In this document: piece by piece, positions 49,953-58,419 of the stretch
Numbering within the stretch: position 1 is the first letter of the stretch
Layout: each line of letters starts with the position of its first letter
Assembly (NCBI GenBank): GCA_902765005.1
Contig: CACWYB010000004.1
Location: 1-64,000 of the forward strand
Reading direction: 5' to 3'
DNA from: an uncultured Eubacteriales bacterium
GTDB lineage: Bacteria; Bacillota; Clostridia; Christensenellales; CAG-138
Length of the DNA: 64,000 nt
The notes under the pieces: model-generated
Told to the model about the DNA's origin: nothing
The model's database searches: none
What the model saw: the letters and a program-made list of their open reading frames with translations, nothing else
Program-made: the position numbers and the translations under genes

Positions 49953-51647
49953 TCAGTACCGCTCCCGGATTTCGTCGACCACATGGCCCAGGTCCGCGGC
50001 CACGGTGCCGTCTTGGAAGGGGTTCAAAAGGTTGCCGACCTCCAGGAGCTCAAAGTAGCCCTTAGTGCCCCCGGCACGGCAGAGCCTGAGGTAATCCTGC
50101 CAGGCCGCTGCCCGGTCCGTCTTCATGCGGCCGTAATACTGGAAGGCGCACATCTGGGCCAGGGCGTAGTCGATGTAGTAGAAGGGGTAGAGGAAGATGT
50201 GCTGCTTCTGCATCCAGAAGCCTCCCTCCTCCAGGAAGGGCTCCCCGTCGTAATCCCGCCAGGGCATGTAGATCTTTTCGATCTCGCGCCACACCTGCCG
50301 CCGCTCCTTGGCGCTCATGTCCGGCTTCTCATAGACCCGGTGCTGAAACTCATCCACGCAGGCCATGTAGGGGATCACGGCCAGGGCGCCGATGAGGTGG
50401 GCCGTGAGATATTTTTCGCTGTTCTTGCCAAAGAAACTCTCCATCCAGGGGTAGGCGAAGTGCTCCATGGTCATGGAGTGGATCTCGTTGATCTCCGAGG
50501 TGGAGCCGGAGAGCATGTTCACGGGAATGGACCGCATGGCCAGATACCCCTGGAAGGCGTGGCCCGCCTCGTGGGTGAGCACGTCCACGTCCGCGCTGGT
50601 GCCGTTGAAATTGCTGAAGATGAAGGGGGCCTTATAGCCGGGGAAGCGGGTCATGTAGCCGCCCATGCGCTTGCCGGGCCGGGTTTCCAGGTCGAAGAGA
50701 TGGTATTTTACCATAAAGTCGAAGAATTCTCCGGTCTCGGGGCTCATCTCCCGATACATCCGCAGGGCCTTCTGCACCAGCTCTTCCATGGTCCCCTCCG
50801 GGTCCGCATTCCCCTCGGGGAAGAGCAGGGCCTCGTCGTAATAGCGGAGCTTGTCCACCCCCAGCCTCTGCCGCTGCTTCTCCCGGATTTCCGCCACCGC
50901 CGGGGTGATGATCTCCCGGATCTGCTTGCGGAAGTTGGCTGCGTCCGCCTGGGTGTAGTCGAAGCGGCGGCGCTCAAGATACGCAAGGTCCGTGTAGCTT
51001 TCAAAGCCCAGGGTCTTGGCCATTTTATCCCTGAGGTGGACCAGCTCGTCGTACTGCTCGTCCAGCTGGGGGCTGATCTTCTCATACAGGGCCGCCCAGG
51101 CGTGGAAGGCTTCCTTCCGTTCCTCTCTATCCGGGCTCTCCATGTGCTTCAACAGTCCGTAGAAATTGCACGGTTCCCCCCGGAATTCCGTCACGGCCAT
51201 GGCGCTGTCCTTCTGATACTGCTGGCACAGGTTTCCCTCCCGGATCACATCCGGGATGATCCGCTCGTCGGTGGCCTTCAGACCCGCGTCGATCAGCCGA
51301 AACATCTGCTTGCCGAACTCCGCCTCGAAGTCCGGCCGGAAGGGGCTTGCCGCCAGGGCCTCCCGATAGGCTTTGCCCAGGGGGATGAGGGCGGCGCTTT
51401 CGGTTCGAAGCCACTTCATTTCCCCGTCGTAAAAGGGGTCCGCGGTGTCGATGGAGTTGCGGACCGAGCAGAGCACCGCCATGGTGGAGCGTGTTTCCTC
51501 CGCCGCCTGGAGGGCGAAGAAGGCGGCCTTGGCCTCCTCGTAACTCTTTGCGGTCTTCAGCTTCTCCGTGGTCTCGGCATAGCAGGCCTTCAGGGCCTCC
51601 ATGTCGGGCCGGGCATAGGGCATCTGTCGAAAATCCACCATGGTCAT
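49953..51647 (-). CDS. M3-family oligoendopeptidase (PepF-like)
   Basis: This 564-residue cytoplasmic zinc peptidase has catalytic motif HEAGH (LTHEAGHAFQGYLA) and a downstream zinc-binding glutamate in STSEINEIHSM. Its length and YERRRFDYTQ-like region fit the PepF/pz-peptidase group that degrades oligopeptides of about 5-20 residues, a natural consumer of peptides brought in by the Opp systems. GGAGGATGAGCAG precedes ATG 51647. It is coupled by ATGA to the TPR-like membrane protein upstream and overlaps the small protein gene downstream. Confidence 0.92.
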   Translation of the reverse strand: MTMVDFRQMPYARPDMEALKACYAETTEKLKTAKSYEEAKAAFFALQAAEETRSTMAVLCSVRNSIDTADPFYDGEMKWLRTESAALIPLGKAYREALAASPFRPDFEAEFGKQMFRLIDAGLKATDERIIPDVIREGNLCQQYQKDSAMAVTEFRGEPCNFYGLLKHMESPDREERKEAFHAWAALYEKISPQLDEQYDELVHLRDKMAKTLGFESYTDLAYLERRRFDYTQADAANFRKQIREIITPAVAEIREKQRQRLGVDKLRYYDEALLFPEGNADPEGTMEELVQKALRMYREMSPETGEFFDFMVKYHLFDLETRPGKRMGGYMTRFPGYKAPFIFSNFNGTSADVDVLTHEAGHAFQGYLAMRSIPVNMLSGSTSEINEIHSMTMEHFAYPWMESFFGKNSEKYLTAHLIGALAVIPYMACVDEFQHRVYEKPDMSAKERRQVWREIEKIYMPWRDYDGEPFLEEGGFWMQKQHIFLYPFYYIDYALAQMCAFQYYGRMKTDRAAAWQDYLRLCRAGGTKGYFELLEVGNLLNPFQDGTVAADLGHVVDEIRERY

Positions 51648-52243
51648 CTGCTCATCCTCCTTGCTGCAATGGGTTGAAATGGGAAAACTGATTCGGCCGA
51701 GGCGTCCTGTATCCCCAGGCGCTCCCGACATTTTTTGAGATAATAGCCGTTGTCGATATAGCCGTCCAGCCAAACGAAGTAGGGCAGGGCTTCGGCGTAT
51801 CGCTTGGCGTTGTACAGGGCCACGGCGGACATGAACACCCGGGCCTTGGCATCCTTATAGCCGTCCATCGCCTGGAAGGCCGCGGCGGACCGCTCATATT
51901 CCCCGGCGGTAAACAGCTCCGCCGCCCGGTTGTACTGCCTGAACTTGAGCAGGGAAACGGTGGCAAGAACGGCGATGCAGAGCAGCACCGCCACCAGCGT
52001 CAGGAGGCTCACCTTCCGCCAGCGGGTCACCTTCTTTTCGAAGCAGGCCTCCTCCTCCTTCAGCAGAGCGGACTCCCGTTGCCAGCGCATCCGGCCCAGC
52101 TCGGTTCGACAGCGGATAAACCGCTCGTCGGCGTCTGCCCAGCCCCGGATGGACCGGAAGAGGGCCATAGCCTCCTCCAGACTGTCTTCGGTGCTTGCTT
52201 CTGCCAGGGCGACGGCTTTTTCATAGATGGCGTTTTGATCCAT
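51644..52243 (-). CDS. Membrane protein with TPR-like C-terminus
   Basis: This 199-residue protein has a helical cytoplasmic N-terminus (about 1-75), one transmembrane helix (about 80-102) and a C-terminal helical repeat region (RAAELFTAGEYERSAAAFQAM and ALYNAKRYAEALPYF) that reads like TPR units. No enzymatic motif is visible. GGAGCACAGGT precedes the ATG at 52243. It heads the M3 peptidase operon. I do not recognise a named family; a scaffold or assembly role would be a guess. Confidence 0.7.
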   Translation of the reverse strand: MDQNAIYEKAVALAEASTEDSLEEAMALFRSIRGWADADERFIRCRTELGRMRWQRESALLKEEEACFEKKVTRWRKVSLLTLVAVLLCIAVLATVSLLKFRQYNRAAELFTAGEYERSAAAFQAMDGYKDAKARVFMSAVALYNAKRYAEALPYFVWLDGYIDNGYYLKKCRERLGIQDASAESVFPFQPIAARRMSR

Positions 52244-52280
52244 ACCTGTGCTCCTCCCTTGGCCTTTCGTTGATAGATAC

Positions 52281-52309
52281 AGTATACCAACAACCGCCGG
52301 CCCTGACAA
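52281..52309 (-). promoter_or_regulatory. Promoter of the M3 peptidase operon
   Basis: On the minus strand TTGTCA (52304-52309), 17 bases, TATACT (52281-52286). Confidence 0.7.
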
Positions 52310-52310
52310 G

Positions 52311-52339
52311 AAAAAGGAAGGGATTGTCCCTTCCTTTTT
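52311..52339 (-). terminator. Terminator of deoD
   Basis: A 13-bp stem AAAAAGGAAGGGA/TCCCTTCCTTTTT has a 3-base loop. It ends deoD transcription immediately before the next promoter. Confidence 0.88.
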
Positions 52340-52370
52340 GGCTGAATCTTTGGTTTTTTGCAGCCCGAGG

Positions 52371-53084
52371 TTACTCCGCTATTTCCAGGGCGATCTGGAT
52401 CATGTCGTGGAAGGCGTTCTGCCGCTGCTCGGGGGTGGTGGCTTCGCCGCCGGCGATGAGATCCGAAATGGTGCAGATGCACAGGGCCTTCTTGCCCGCC
52501 CGGGCCGCGTTCATATACAGGGCCGCCGCCTCCATCTCCGTGGCCAGCACGCCCATCTTCGTCCAGACGCTCTGGTCCACGGCGTCGTTGTAGAAGTTGT
52601 CGGAGGAGAACAGGTTCCCCACCTTGTAGCGTAGACCCCGCCGCTCGCACTCGTCCACAGCCTTGCGGCACAGGCCGAAGTCCGCGATGGCGGAGTAGGT
52701 GCCGGGAAGGGCGTACTGGTTCCCCCAGGCGCTGTTGTAGCAGGCGCCCTGGCCGATGACCACGTCGAACAGCTTCAGATCCGGATGCATGCCCCCGGCG
52801 GAGCCCACACGGATGATGGTCTCCACGCCGAAGACGTTGTACAGCTCGTGGGAATAGATGCCGATGGCGGGCATGCCCATGCCGCTGGCCATAACGGATA
52901 CCCGCTTGCTGTTGTAATAGCCGGTGTATCCCTGGACGCCCCGGATGTTGTTGACCAGCTCCCGGTCCGTAAGATAGGTTTCCGCGATCATCTTGGCGCG
53001 CAGCGGGTCGCCGGGCATCAAAACGGTCTTGGCAAAATCCTCCGGCGCGCAGCCGATGTGGGGGGTGAGGTTCAGTTGCTTCAT
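52371..53084 (-). CDS. deoD: Purine nucleoside phosphorylase, DeoD type
   Basis: This 237-residue enzyme cleaves purine (deoxy)ribonucleosides with phosphate to base and (deoxy)ribose 1-phosphate. It is recognised from TPHIGCAPEDFAKTVLMPGDPLRAK, the phosphate/base-binding IIRVGSAGG, EMEAAALY and the ISDLIAGGEATTPEQRQ region, all in DeoD order, with normal length. GGGAGG precedes the ATG. It is a single-gene unit with its own promoter and terminator. Confidence 0.95.
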   Translation of the reverse strand: MKQLNLTPHIGCAPEDFAKTVLMPGDPLRAKMIAETYLTDRELVNNIRGVQGYTGYYNSKRVSVMASGMGMPAIGIYSHELYNVFGVETIIRVGSAGGMHPDLKLFDVVIGQGACYNSAWGNQYALPGTYSAIADFGLCRKAVDECERRGLRYKVGNLFSSDNFYNDAVDQSVWTKMGVLATEMEAAALYMNAARAGKKALCICTISDLIAGGEATTPEQRQNAFHDMIQIALEIAE

Positions 53085-53114
53085 GGGTTCAAATCCTCCC
53101 TGAGCTTTTTTCGT

Positions 53115-53144
53115 ATTGTATCACAAAAAGCCGCCGGTTGACAA
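53115..53144 (-). promoter_or_regulatory. Promoter of deoD
   Basis: On the minus strand TTGTCA (53139-53144), 18 bases, TACAAT (53115-53120). Confidence 0.7.
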
Positions 53145-53148
53145 CCGA

Positions 53149-53943
53149 TTATTGCGCCTTGGCCCCCTTGAGCCGGTCGACCAGGGCGAAGATGCCCGTG
53201 ACCAGGAACATGTAGGGCACCAGGATGAGGTAGCTGGGCAGCAGATACAGGAAGGGGAAGGGCAGGAAGGAGTGGAAGATCTCCAGCAAAAAGTTGCCCT
53301 CCGTCTCCACGGAGAAGAAGTAGTTGGCCTTGGGGTGCAGGCCCGTGTACCGAAGCAGCAGATTGAGACAGAACACCAGGAAGGTGACCGCCGTCACCGT
53401 GAGCACCAGCTTGGGAAAGTCCTTCACCTGGGGGCGGTAGAGCCCGAAGGTGCCCATGGCAAGGCCTGCGATGAAGAGCACGAAGTGGGTGCCGTAGAAG
53501 CCCAGCATCCGGGGCAACAGCAGGGAGTAGCCGCCGAAGCCGTTCCCCGGCATGATGAGGGCCATGAGGGCGCCCAGGGGCCCCATGAAGAAGCAGTAGC
53601 CCTTCAAAAACCGGTTGTTCGTCCAGATGGCCACGGGGATGAGGATCAGGTTGATGTTGCACATCTGCAGCGGCAGCTCGCCCCACCAGTTGAAGCCGCC
53701 CATGTTGGCCGTGAGGGCGTCGTACTCCCGGTCGATGGACAGGCAGTATTTATACACGACGAACCCCACCAGCGTCAGCAGGCACGCGCACACGATCACC
53801 CGGCCCCGTATCTGCTCGCTCTTTTTTCTCAGCAGCAGGCTGGAGAGCACCAGCAGCAGCAAGAAACCGCCGAACACCGCGAAGAACACCCCGTTGAACG
53901 GGGCCATGATAAGGCTGCCTTTCTCCATCGCCTCAAGGAACAT
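53149..53943 (-). CDS. YwaF/TMEM164-family integral membrane protein
   Basis: This 264-residue protein has about seven membrane helices. The segment WWGELPLQMCNINLILIPV with a conserved Leu-Gln-Met-Cys and the following GPLGALMAL-like stretch fit the YwaF (TIGR02206/TMEM164) family, whose bacterial role is unknown. GGAGGAAGGATC precedes the ATG. It begins 12 bases after the PAP2 gene stop, so the two are co-transcribed, which may hint at lipid metabolism. Confidence 0.75.
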   Translation of the reverse strand: MFLEAMEKGSLIMAPFNGVFFAVFGGFLLLLVLSSLLLRKKSEQIRGRVIVCACLLTLVGFVVYKYCLSIDREYDALTANMGGFNWWGELPLQMCNINLILIPVAIWTNNRFLKGYCFFMGPLGALMALIMPGNGFGGYSLLLPRMLGFYGTHFVLFIAGLAMGTFGLYRPQVKDFPKLVLTVTAVTFLVFCLNLLLRYTGLHPKANYFFSVETEGNFLLEIFHSFLPFPFLYLLPSYLILVPYMFLVTGIFALVDRLKGAKAQ

Positions 53944-53955
53944 GATCCTTCCTCC

Positions 53956-54648
53956 CTATTTTCGTTTTTCTCTTCCGATTTGGATGCGCCTTTCCACGGC
54001 GTACCCCAGCCGCTCCCACCGAAAGCGCTTGGACAGCTGCAAGGGCAGCTCCGAAACCAGAACCGCCGTAGGGATGTCCACCAGCACATGCTGCTTCACC
54101 AGCAGGATGGAGCCGCAGACCAGCAGCAAAAACACGAAATTGAACCGGCGAAACCACCGGGGGATCCCCTCCGTGTCCCAGAGGGCCCGCCAGCAATAGT
54201 AGTTGCAGGCCACGTGAAGGGAGGGACACAGGTTGTTGGGCGGGTCCAGGGCGTAGATGAGGCGGGTGAGCCAGGAAAAGAAATCCCGGCCCGTCACCTC
54301 CGGCCGCCGGATGGTGCCGGGGAGGAGCAGAAAGAAAGCCGCCGACAGCGCCAGCGTCAACAGATACGCCCCCATGGTTCTATACACGTGCTCCTTGCGC
54401 TGCCTGAGCAGCAGCACCAGGGTGAGGCCCCAGGTGGCGAAGGCCAGCACGTAGATGAGGATCCACTCCGGCCGAAAGGGGATGCGTTCGTCCAGCGCCG
54501 TGGCCAGGCTCATGGGCTCAATGTGCAGCGCCAGCAGGACCAGCCGGGTGAAATAGAAGGTCATGGCCTGGGAAAAGATCAGTATGCCTAAGCAAACCCA
54601 CCCGTAGGGGGGTAGGAGTTTTTGGATGGAAAAGGTTTTTTTCGTCAA
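53956..54648 (-). CDS. PAP2-family membrane phosphatase
   Basis: This 230-residue protein has about six membrane helices and PAP2 motifs NNLCPSLHVA (motif 2 SxH) and KQHVLVD (motif 3), with a PGTIRRPEV region in the motif 1 position. PAP2 enzymes dephosphorylate lipid phosphates such as undecaprenyl pyrophosphate or phosphatidic acid. The start is a TTG at 54648 preceded by GGAGAGAGCGGAAG; longer in-frame sequence would cross the promoter. It leads the pair with the YwaF-like gene. Confidence 0.83.
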   Translation of the reverse strand: MTKKTFSIQKLLPPYGWVCLGILIFSQAMTFYFTRLVLLALHIEPMSLATALDERIPFRPEWILIYVLAFATWGLTLVLLLRQRKEHVYRTMGAYLLTLALSAAFFLLLPGTIRRPEVTGRDFFSWLTRLIYALDPPNNLCPSLHVACNYYCWRALWDTEGIPRWFRRFNFVFLLLVCGSILLVKQHVLVDIPTAVLVSELPLQLSKRFRWERLGYAVERRIQIGREKRK

Positions 54649-54676
54649 CTTCCGCTCTCTCCTTGGAATTGTGGGT

Positions 54677-54705
54677 ATTGTAGCACACTTAGGGACGGGA
54701 TTCAA
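54677..54705 (-). promoter_or_regulatory. Promoter of the PAP2/YwaF operon
   Basis: On the minus strand TTGAAT (54700-54705), 17 bases ending TGTGC, TACAAT (54677-54682). Confidence 0.75.
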
Positions 54706-54742
54706 CCGGGCGGGAAAAAACAAAAGAAAGAATTAAGAAACG

Positions 54743-54766
54743 AAAGGGACGCTTTTGCGTCCCTTT
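54743..54766 (-). terminator. Terminator of the NlpC/P60 gene
   Basis: AAAGGGACGC pairs with GCGTCCCTTT around a TTTT/AAAA loop, with T residues beyond on both strands. Confidence 0.85.
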
Positions 54767-54793
54767 TTCCTGTTTTTTGCTGATGGACGGCCC

Positions 54794-56695
54794 TTACTCC
54801 CAGATCCGGTAGGCCATCAGAAAATGCTCGGTCCAGTAGCTGGTGTAGATGCTGCTGCGGATGAGCACGCAGCCCGCGGAGCTGCCCGCGTCGATCATCT
54901 TGCCGCTGCCCATGTAGATGCCCACATGGCCGGTGGAGGCGCTGCTGCCGGAGAACACCAGGATGTCTCCCCGCTTGAGCTCGCTCATGTCTGTGATCCG
55001 CTTGTATTTGGAGCAGGTCCGCCAGCGGACGCTGGTCATGTAGCTTTGCTTCACCCCGGCCTGCTTCAGACACCAGTAGACAAAGCCGGAGCAGTCGAAG
55101 CTGTCCGGGCCCTTGGCGCCCCGCACATACTTGCAGCCCAGCTTGCTTTGGGCCGCGGCAAGGAGGCCTTCCACCCCCTGACCGTAGTCGATGGTGGCGC
55201 CGGAGCCGCTGTCCCCCTGGGCAGGAGGATCGGTGGGCGCGGGGGTGGGTTCGGGCGTGGTCTCGGGCGGCGCTGTCACCTCCGGGACGTTCGTGTCCTC
55301 GGTGGGCGGGGCCTCGGTGGCCGTAGCCGGGTCGGTGACTTTGGCCGTAGCTTTGGCCGTAGCCTTGGCGGTGGCCTTTGCCGTGGCTTTGGAAGTAGCC
55401 TTGGCCGTAGCCTTGGCGGTGGCCTTGGCTGTCGCTTTTGCCTTGGGCTTGGAGGTGGGTTTGGGGGTGGCTTTGGCGGTGGGCCGGGGCGTGGGCGTGG
55501 GAGCCGACACCACGGAATCGGACAGAAGCTTCTTCAGCGTTTCAGGCCCCACCTTGCCGTCATCCGTGAGCCCGTTGCGGTATTGGAATTCCGCCACGGC
55601 CTCCTCGGTCACCGTGCCGTAATAGCCCGTGACCTGGGCGGTGCGCATATAGCCATACTTGGCCAGCAGCCGCTGCAGGGCGGTCACGTCGTCCCCTCGG
55701 GCGCCGCTGGCGAAGGCGTGGGTGGGGGTCTCCTCGTCGTTGAGCAGGGCCAGGGTGCCCATGCCCAGATTCCCGTCGGCCACCAGGCCGTTGTCCTCCT
55801 GGAAGCGTTTCACCGCCGCGGCGGTGAGCTTGCCGTAGACCCCGTCGGGGTCGGTCACCAGATACCCCAGCTCCAGCAGCCGTTCCTGCCAGGAGAGGAC
55901 CTGGTCCGATTTATCCCCGATCCGCAGGCTGTTGGCCACGGGTTCGTCCCCGAAGAGGGTCTCCATCACGACGGAATCCACCCCGTCCCCGGCGCCCAGC
56001 CGGTTCAGCGTCCGAAACCGGGTCACAGCCTCGGCGGTGGCGGCATCGAACTGGCCGTCGGCGGTGCCCGCCAGGTAGCCCAGCTCAATGAGCCGCTCCT
56101 GGATGCTCAACACCTCGTCCCCCTGGTCACCGGGGAGCACAGCGTAGAGGGCGGCGTTCTCGTCGTTCAGCTTCAAGAAGGTTTCTTCGTCGCAGAAGCC
56201 CGTCTCCGGCAGGCCGTTGCGCCGCTGGAACAGGGCCACGGCGGAGGCCACGCCGGCGCCGTACACATCCTCGGGCTGCTCAAAATCCAAGTATTCCAGG
56301 GTCATGAGCCGGATCTGAATGTCCAGCACGATGGGGGCGCGCATGCCCGTGCCGATGGCGTCCCCGTTCATGGGATGCAGCGTGGGCGTGGGGGAGGGCA
56401 CCTCCGTGGGCACCGGAGAGGGGGTGGGGGAGGGCAGGGCCGTGGGCGTGGGGGTCAGGGCCGCGGGCACCGCCGTGCGATCCTGGGTCTGGGGGCTGGG
56501 GGTCACCTGGACCACATGTTCGTTTCGATCCGGGTCCGGCAGCTCCACCGCCACGGCGGCAAAGGACTCATGGAGTATTTCCCGGGTGTAGAGCCCGCCG
56601 ACCACGATCAGGCCCAGCACCAGAATGACCAGGAGCCAGACCAGAAGGATGGTGGTCTTGTCCCGCTGTTTTTTCTGCTGCGCCTGCTTTCTCAT
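54794..56695 (-). CDS. Membrane-anchored NlpC/P60 wall hydrolase with four peptidoglycan-binding repeats
   Basis: This 633-residue protein has an N-terminal transmembrane anchor (about 15-37) and a Pro/Thr/Ser linker. Four PG_binding_1-type repeats follow (about 115-390; units such as VLSIQERLIELGYL, VLSWQERLLELGYL and VTALQRLLAKYGYM). A Lys/Ala/Thr linker of AKAT repeats (about 400-445) and an acidic/Pro linker precede a C-terminal NlpC/P60 domain with catalytic FDCSGFVYW and TGHVGIYMG. It should cleave peptidoglycan stem peptides outside the cell. GGGGAG precedes the ATG. It is monocistronic; a -10 (TACAAT at 56725-56730) lies upstream. Confidence 0.92.
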   Translation of the reverse strand: MRKQAQQKKQRDKTTILLVWLLVILVLGLIVVGGLYTREILHESFAAVAVELPDPDRNEHVVQVTPSPQTQDRTAVPAALTPTPTALPSPTPSPVPTEVPSPTPTLHPMNGDAIGTGMRAPIVLDIQIRLMTLEYLDFEQPEDVYGAGVASAVALFQRRNGLPETGFCDEETFLKLNDENAALYAVLPGDQGDEVLSIQERLIELGYLAGTADGQFDAATAEAVTRFRTLNRLGAGDGVDSVVMETLFGDEPVANSLRIGDKSDQVLSWQERLLELGYLVTDPDGVYGKLTAAAVKRFQEDNGLVADGNLGMGTLALLNDEETPTHAFASGARGDDVTALQRLLAKYGYMRTAQVTGYYGTVTEEAVAEFQYRNGLTDDGKVGPETLKKLLSDSVVSAPTPTPRPTAKATPKPTSKPKAKATAKATAKATAKATSKATAKATAKATAKATAKVTDPATATEAPPTEDTNVPEVTAPPETTPEPTPAPTDPPAQGDSGSGATIDYGQGVEGLLAAAQSKLGCKYVRGAKGPDSFDCSGFVYWCLKQAGVKQSYMTSVRWRTCSKYKRITDMSELKRGDILVFSGSSASTGHVGIYMGSGKMIDAGSSAGCVLIRSSIYTSYWTEHFLMAYRIWE

Positions 56696-56724
56696 GTGGT
56701 TTCTCCCCTGTTTTCTTATGGTCT

Positions 56725-56730
56725 ATTGTA
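56725..56730 (-). promoter_or_regulatory. Probable -10 of the NlpC/P60 gene
   Basis: TACAAT on the minus strand about 30 bases upstream of the ATG; no good -35 at the usual distance. Confidence 0.45.
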
Positions 56731-56831
56731 GCGAAAACCTATGCTTTTTTTGTTAACGGGCCGTAAACAAACTGCGGGAAAACTGCAACAAGCTGATGAA
56801 CTTTATCGAAAATATCCAGGTTTTTCCATAC

Positions 56832-56857
56832 AAAAAGCGCCCGGGGGCTCCGGGCGC
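56832..56857 (-). terminator. Terminator of the PepV-like gene
   Basis: GCGCCCGG (56837-56844) pairs with CCGGGCGC (56850-56857), followed on the minus strand by TTTTTG. Confidence 0.9.
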
Positions 56858-56874
56858 GTAAGGTCGCTCTTGCT

Positions 56875-58152
56875 TCATTCCGCCGCCAGGCGCCGAAGGC
56901 ACTCGGCCATGAAGCGGGTGTTGAATTCCATCTCCGAAAGCAGGATGTTCTCATTGGCAATGTGGCACAGGTCCGGCCTATCGGGCCGGGTGACGCCCAC
57001 GGCCACGGCGTTTTTGAACTCACGGGCGTAGGTGCCGCCGCCGATGGAGATGGGCTTACTTTCCCGGTCGCCGGACAGCTCTGCGTACACGTCCATCAGG
57101 GTGCTCACCAGCTCCGTGTCCGGGGCGATGTAGTGGCCCATGGAGTTGAAGCATTCCCCGCTCACGAAGCCGGCGGTGGCCATGGCCTTGTCAAGGCTCC
57201 CTTTCAGCTCCTCAAAGGTCATGGAGGCGGGGTAGCGGATGTCGAAGGTGATGCTTACGCCCGTTTCATCGGCGGACAGCAGGGTGGGCGCCAGGGTCAG
57301 CCGGCCGGACGCGTCGGTCCGGTCCACCCCCAGGCCCTCCCCGTGGTTGAAGCCGTACAGGAGGCGCACCAGGCCGGAGAAGGTCTCCCTGTCCGCCGGG
57401 GAAAGCTCCGCCTCGGAGACGGCCTTCACCAGCTTCATCAGGGCGTTGTCCGCGTGGTCCGGCATGGAGGCATGGCCCTCCTTGCCCGTTTCGCAGAGGG
57501 CGGGTCGGTCGCTTTTCGCTTCCCCGGGGATCACGTTGGCCGCGGTGCCCACCTTGGCCCGAACGGCGCAGGGGTATTTCTTTTCAAAGGCGATATGTAG
57601 GATGTTCATCTCGGAATTGACCACGGGGTAGGTGGCGTCCGGGGTGAAGGCCAGATCCGGCTCCCCCTCCACCTCCTTGTAGCGCTCGATGCCCGTGGAG
57701 CCCCGCTCCTCGTCGCAGCCCAGCAGGATGCGCACCCGGCGGCGCATCTTCGCGCCGCTCTCCTTGAGGGCGTAGAGGGCGTAGAGGGCGGACACCGCCG
57801 CGCCCTTGTCGTCCGCCGTGCCCCGGCCGTACATGGCCCCCTCGTGAATCTCGGCGCCGTAGGGGGGATAGGCCCATCCCGTGCCCTCGGGGACCACGTC
57901 CAGATGGGCCATCACGGCCACGATCTCGTCCCCTTCCCCGTATTCCACCACGCCGCAGCGGGCGTCCACGTCCCACACCTTCTCAAAGCCCAGATTCCGG
58001 GCGATATCCTGCGCCTTTCTCAGGGCAGCGAAAACATGCTCCCCATAGGGCATGCCTTCCTTGGGCTCGCCCCGGGAAACGGAGGGGATGCGGATCAGCG
58101 CCTGCAGATCCTTCACCTGTTGATCAAAGCTGGTTTCGATGATGCGCCGCAT
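56875..58152 (-). CDS. pepV: M20 dipeptidase, PepV/Sapep type
   Basis: This 425-residue zinc dipeptidase has metal-binding MAHLDVVPEG, the bridging Asp in YGRGTADDKG, GCDEERGSTG and C-terminal IGGGTYAREF with HIANENI. The pattern and the central lid domain fit the PepV/Sapep dipeptidases, which release amino acids from dipeptides in the cytoplasm. AAAGGAGAAAAGCAC precedes ATG 58152. The gene has its own promoter and terminator and complements the M3 oligopeptidase and peptide importers in this window. Confidence 0.92.
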   Translation of the reverse strand: MRRIIETSFDQQVKDLQALIRIPSVSRGEPKEGMPYGEHVFAALRKAQDIARNLGFEKVWDVDARCGVVEYGEGDEIVAVMAHLDVVPEGTGWAYPPYGAEIHEGAMYGRGTADDKGAAVSALYALYALKESGAKMRRRVRILLGCDEERGSTGIERYKEVEGEPDLAFTPDATYPVVNSEMNILHIAFEKKYPCAVRAKVGTAANVIPGEAKSDRPALCETGKEGHASMPDHADNALMKLVKAVSEAELSPADRETFSGLVRLLYGFNHGEGLGVDRTDASGRLTLAPTLLSADETGVSITFDIRYPASMTFEELKGSLDKAMATAGFVSGECFNSMGHYIAPDTELVSTLMDVYAELSGDRESKPISIGGGTYAREFKNAVAVGVTRPDRPDLCHIANENILLSEMEFNTRFMAECLRRLAAE

Positions 58153-58190
58153 GTGCTTTTCTCCTTTGCAAGTATATTTGTGTTGCTTCA

Positions 58191-58219
58191 ATTATACTTG
58201 GGTAGGGCAAAGGATGCAA
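58191..58219 (-). promoter_or_regulatory. Promoter of the PepV-like gene
   Basis: On the minus strand TTGCAT (58214-58219), 17 bases, TATAAT (58191-58196). Confidence 0.82.
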
Positions 58220-58364
58220 CCCTCTTTCGGGCTCAGTTCACGGCGCGGTAGAGATCCTGTATCTCGTCGATGAACGCCCCGTAGAGGAAGCTGGGAGCGC
58301 AGACGATGCTGATCTTCCGCACCCTATACGGATAACAGATTGTATTATGATAAACGCGGGCAAT

Positions 58365-58396
58365 AAAAAAGGGGGTCGACCTTTCGGCCTGCCCCC
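58365..58396 (-). terminator. Terminator of the RCK_C membrane protein gene
   Basis: An imperfect stem GGGGGTCGACC/GGCCTGCCCCC is followed on the minus strand by TTTTTT, 24 bases after the stop codon. Confidence 0.75.
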
Positions 58397-58419
58397 GGAT
58401 GTGGTATGGTAATTGGCTT

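Noticed and set aside
57765..57790. 9-base tandem repeat in the PepV gene (LYALYAL)
   Set aside because: In frame and consistent with the amphipathic helix at this place in the family; not evidence of a recent duplication.
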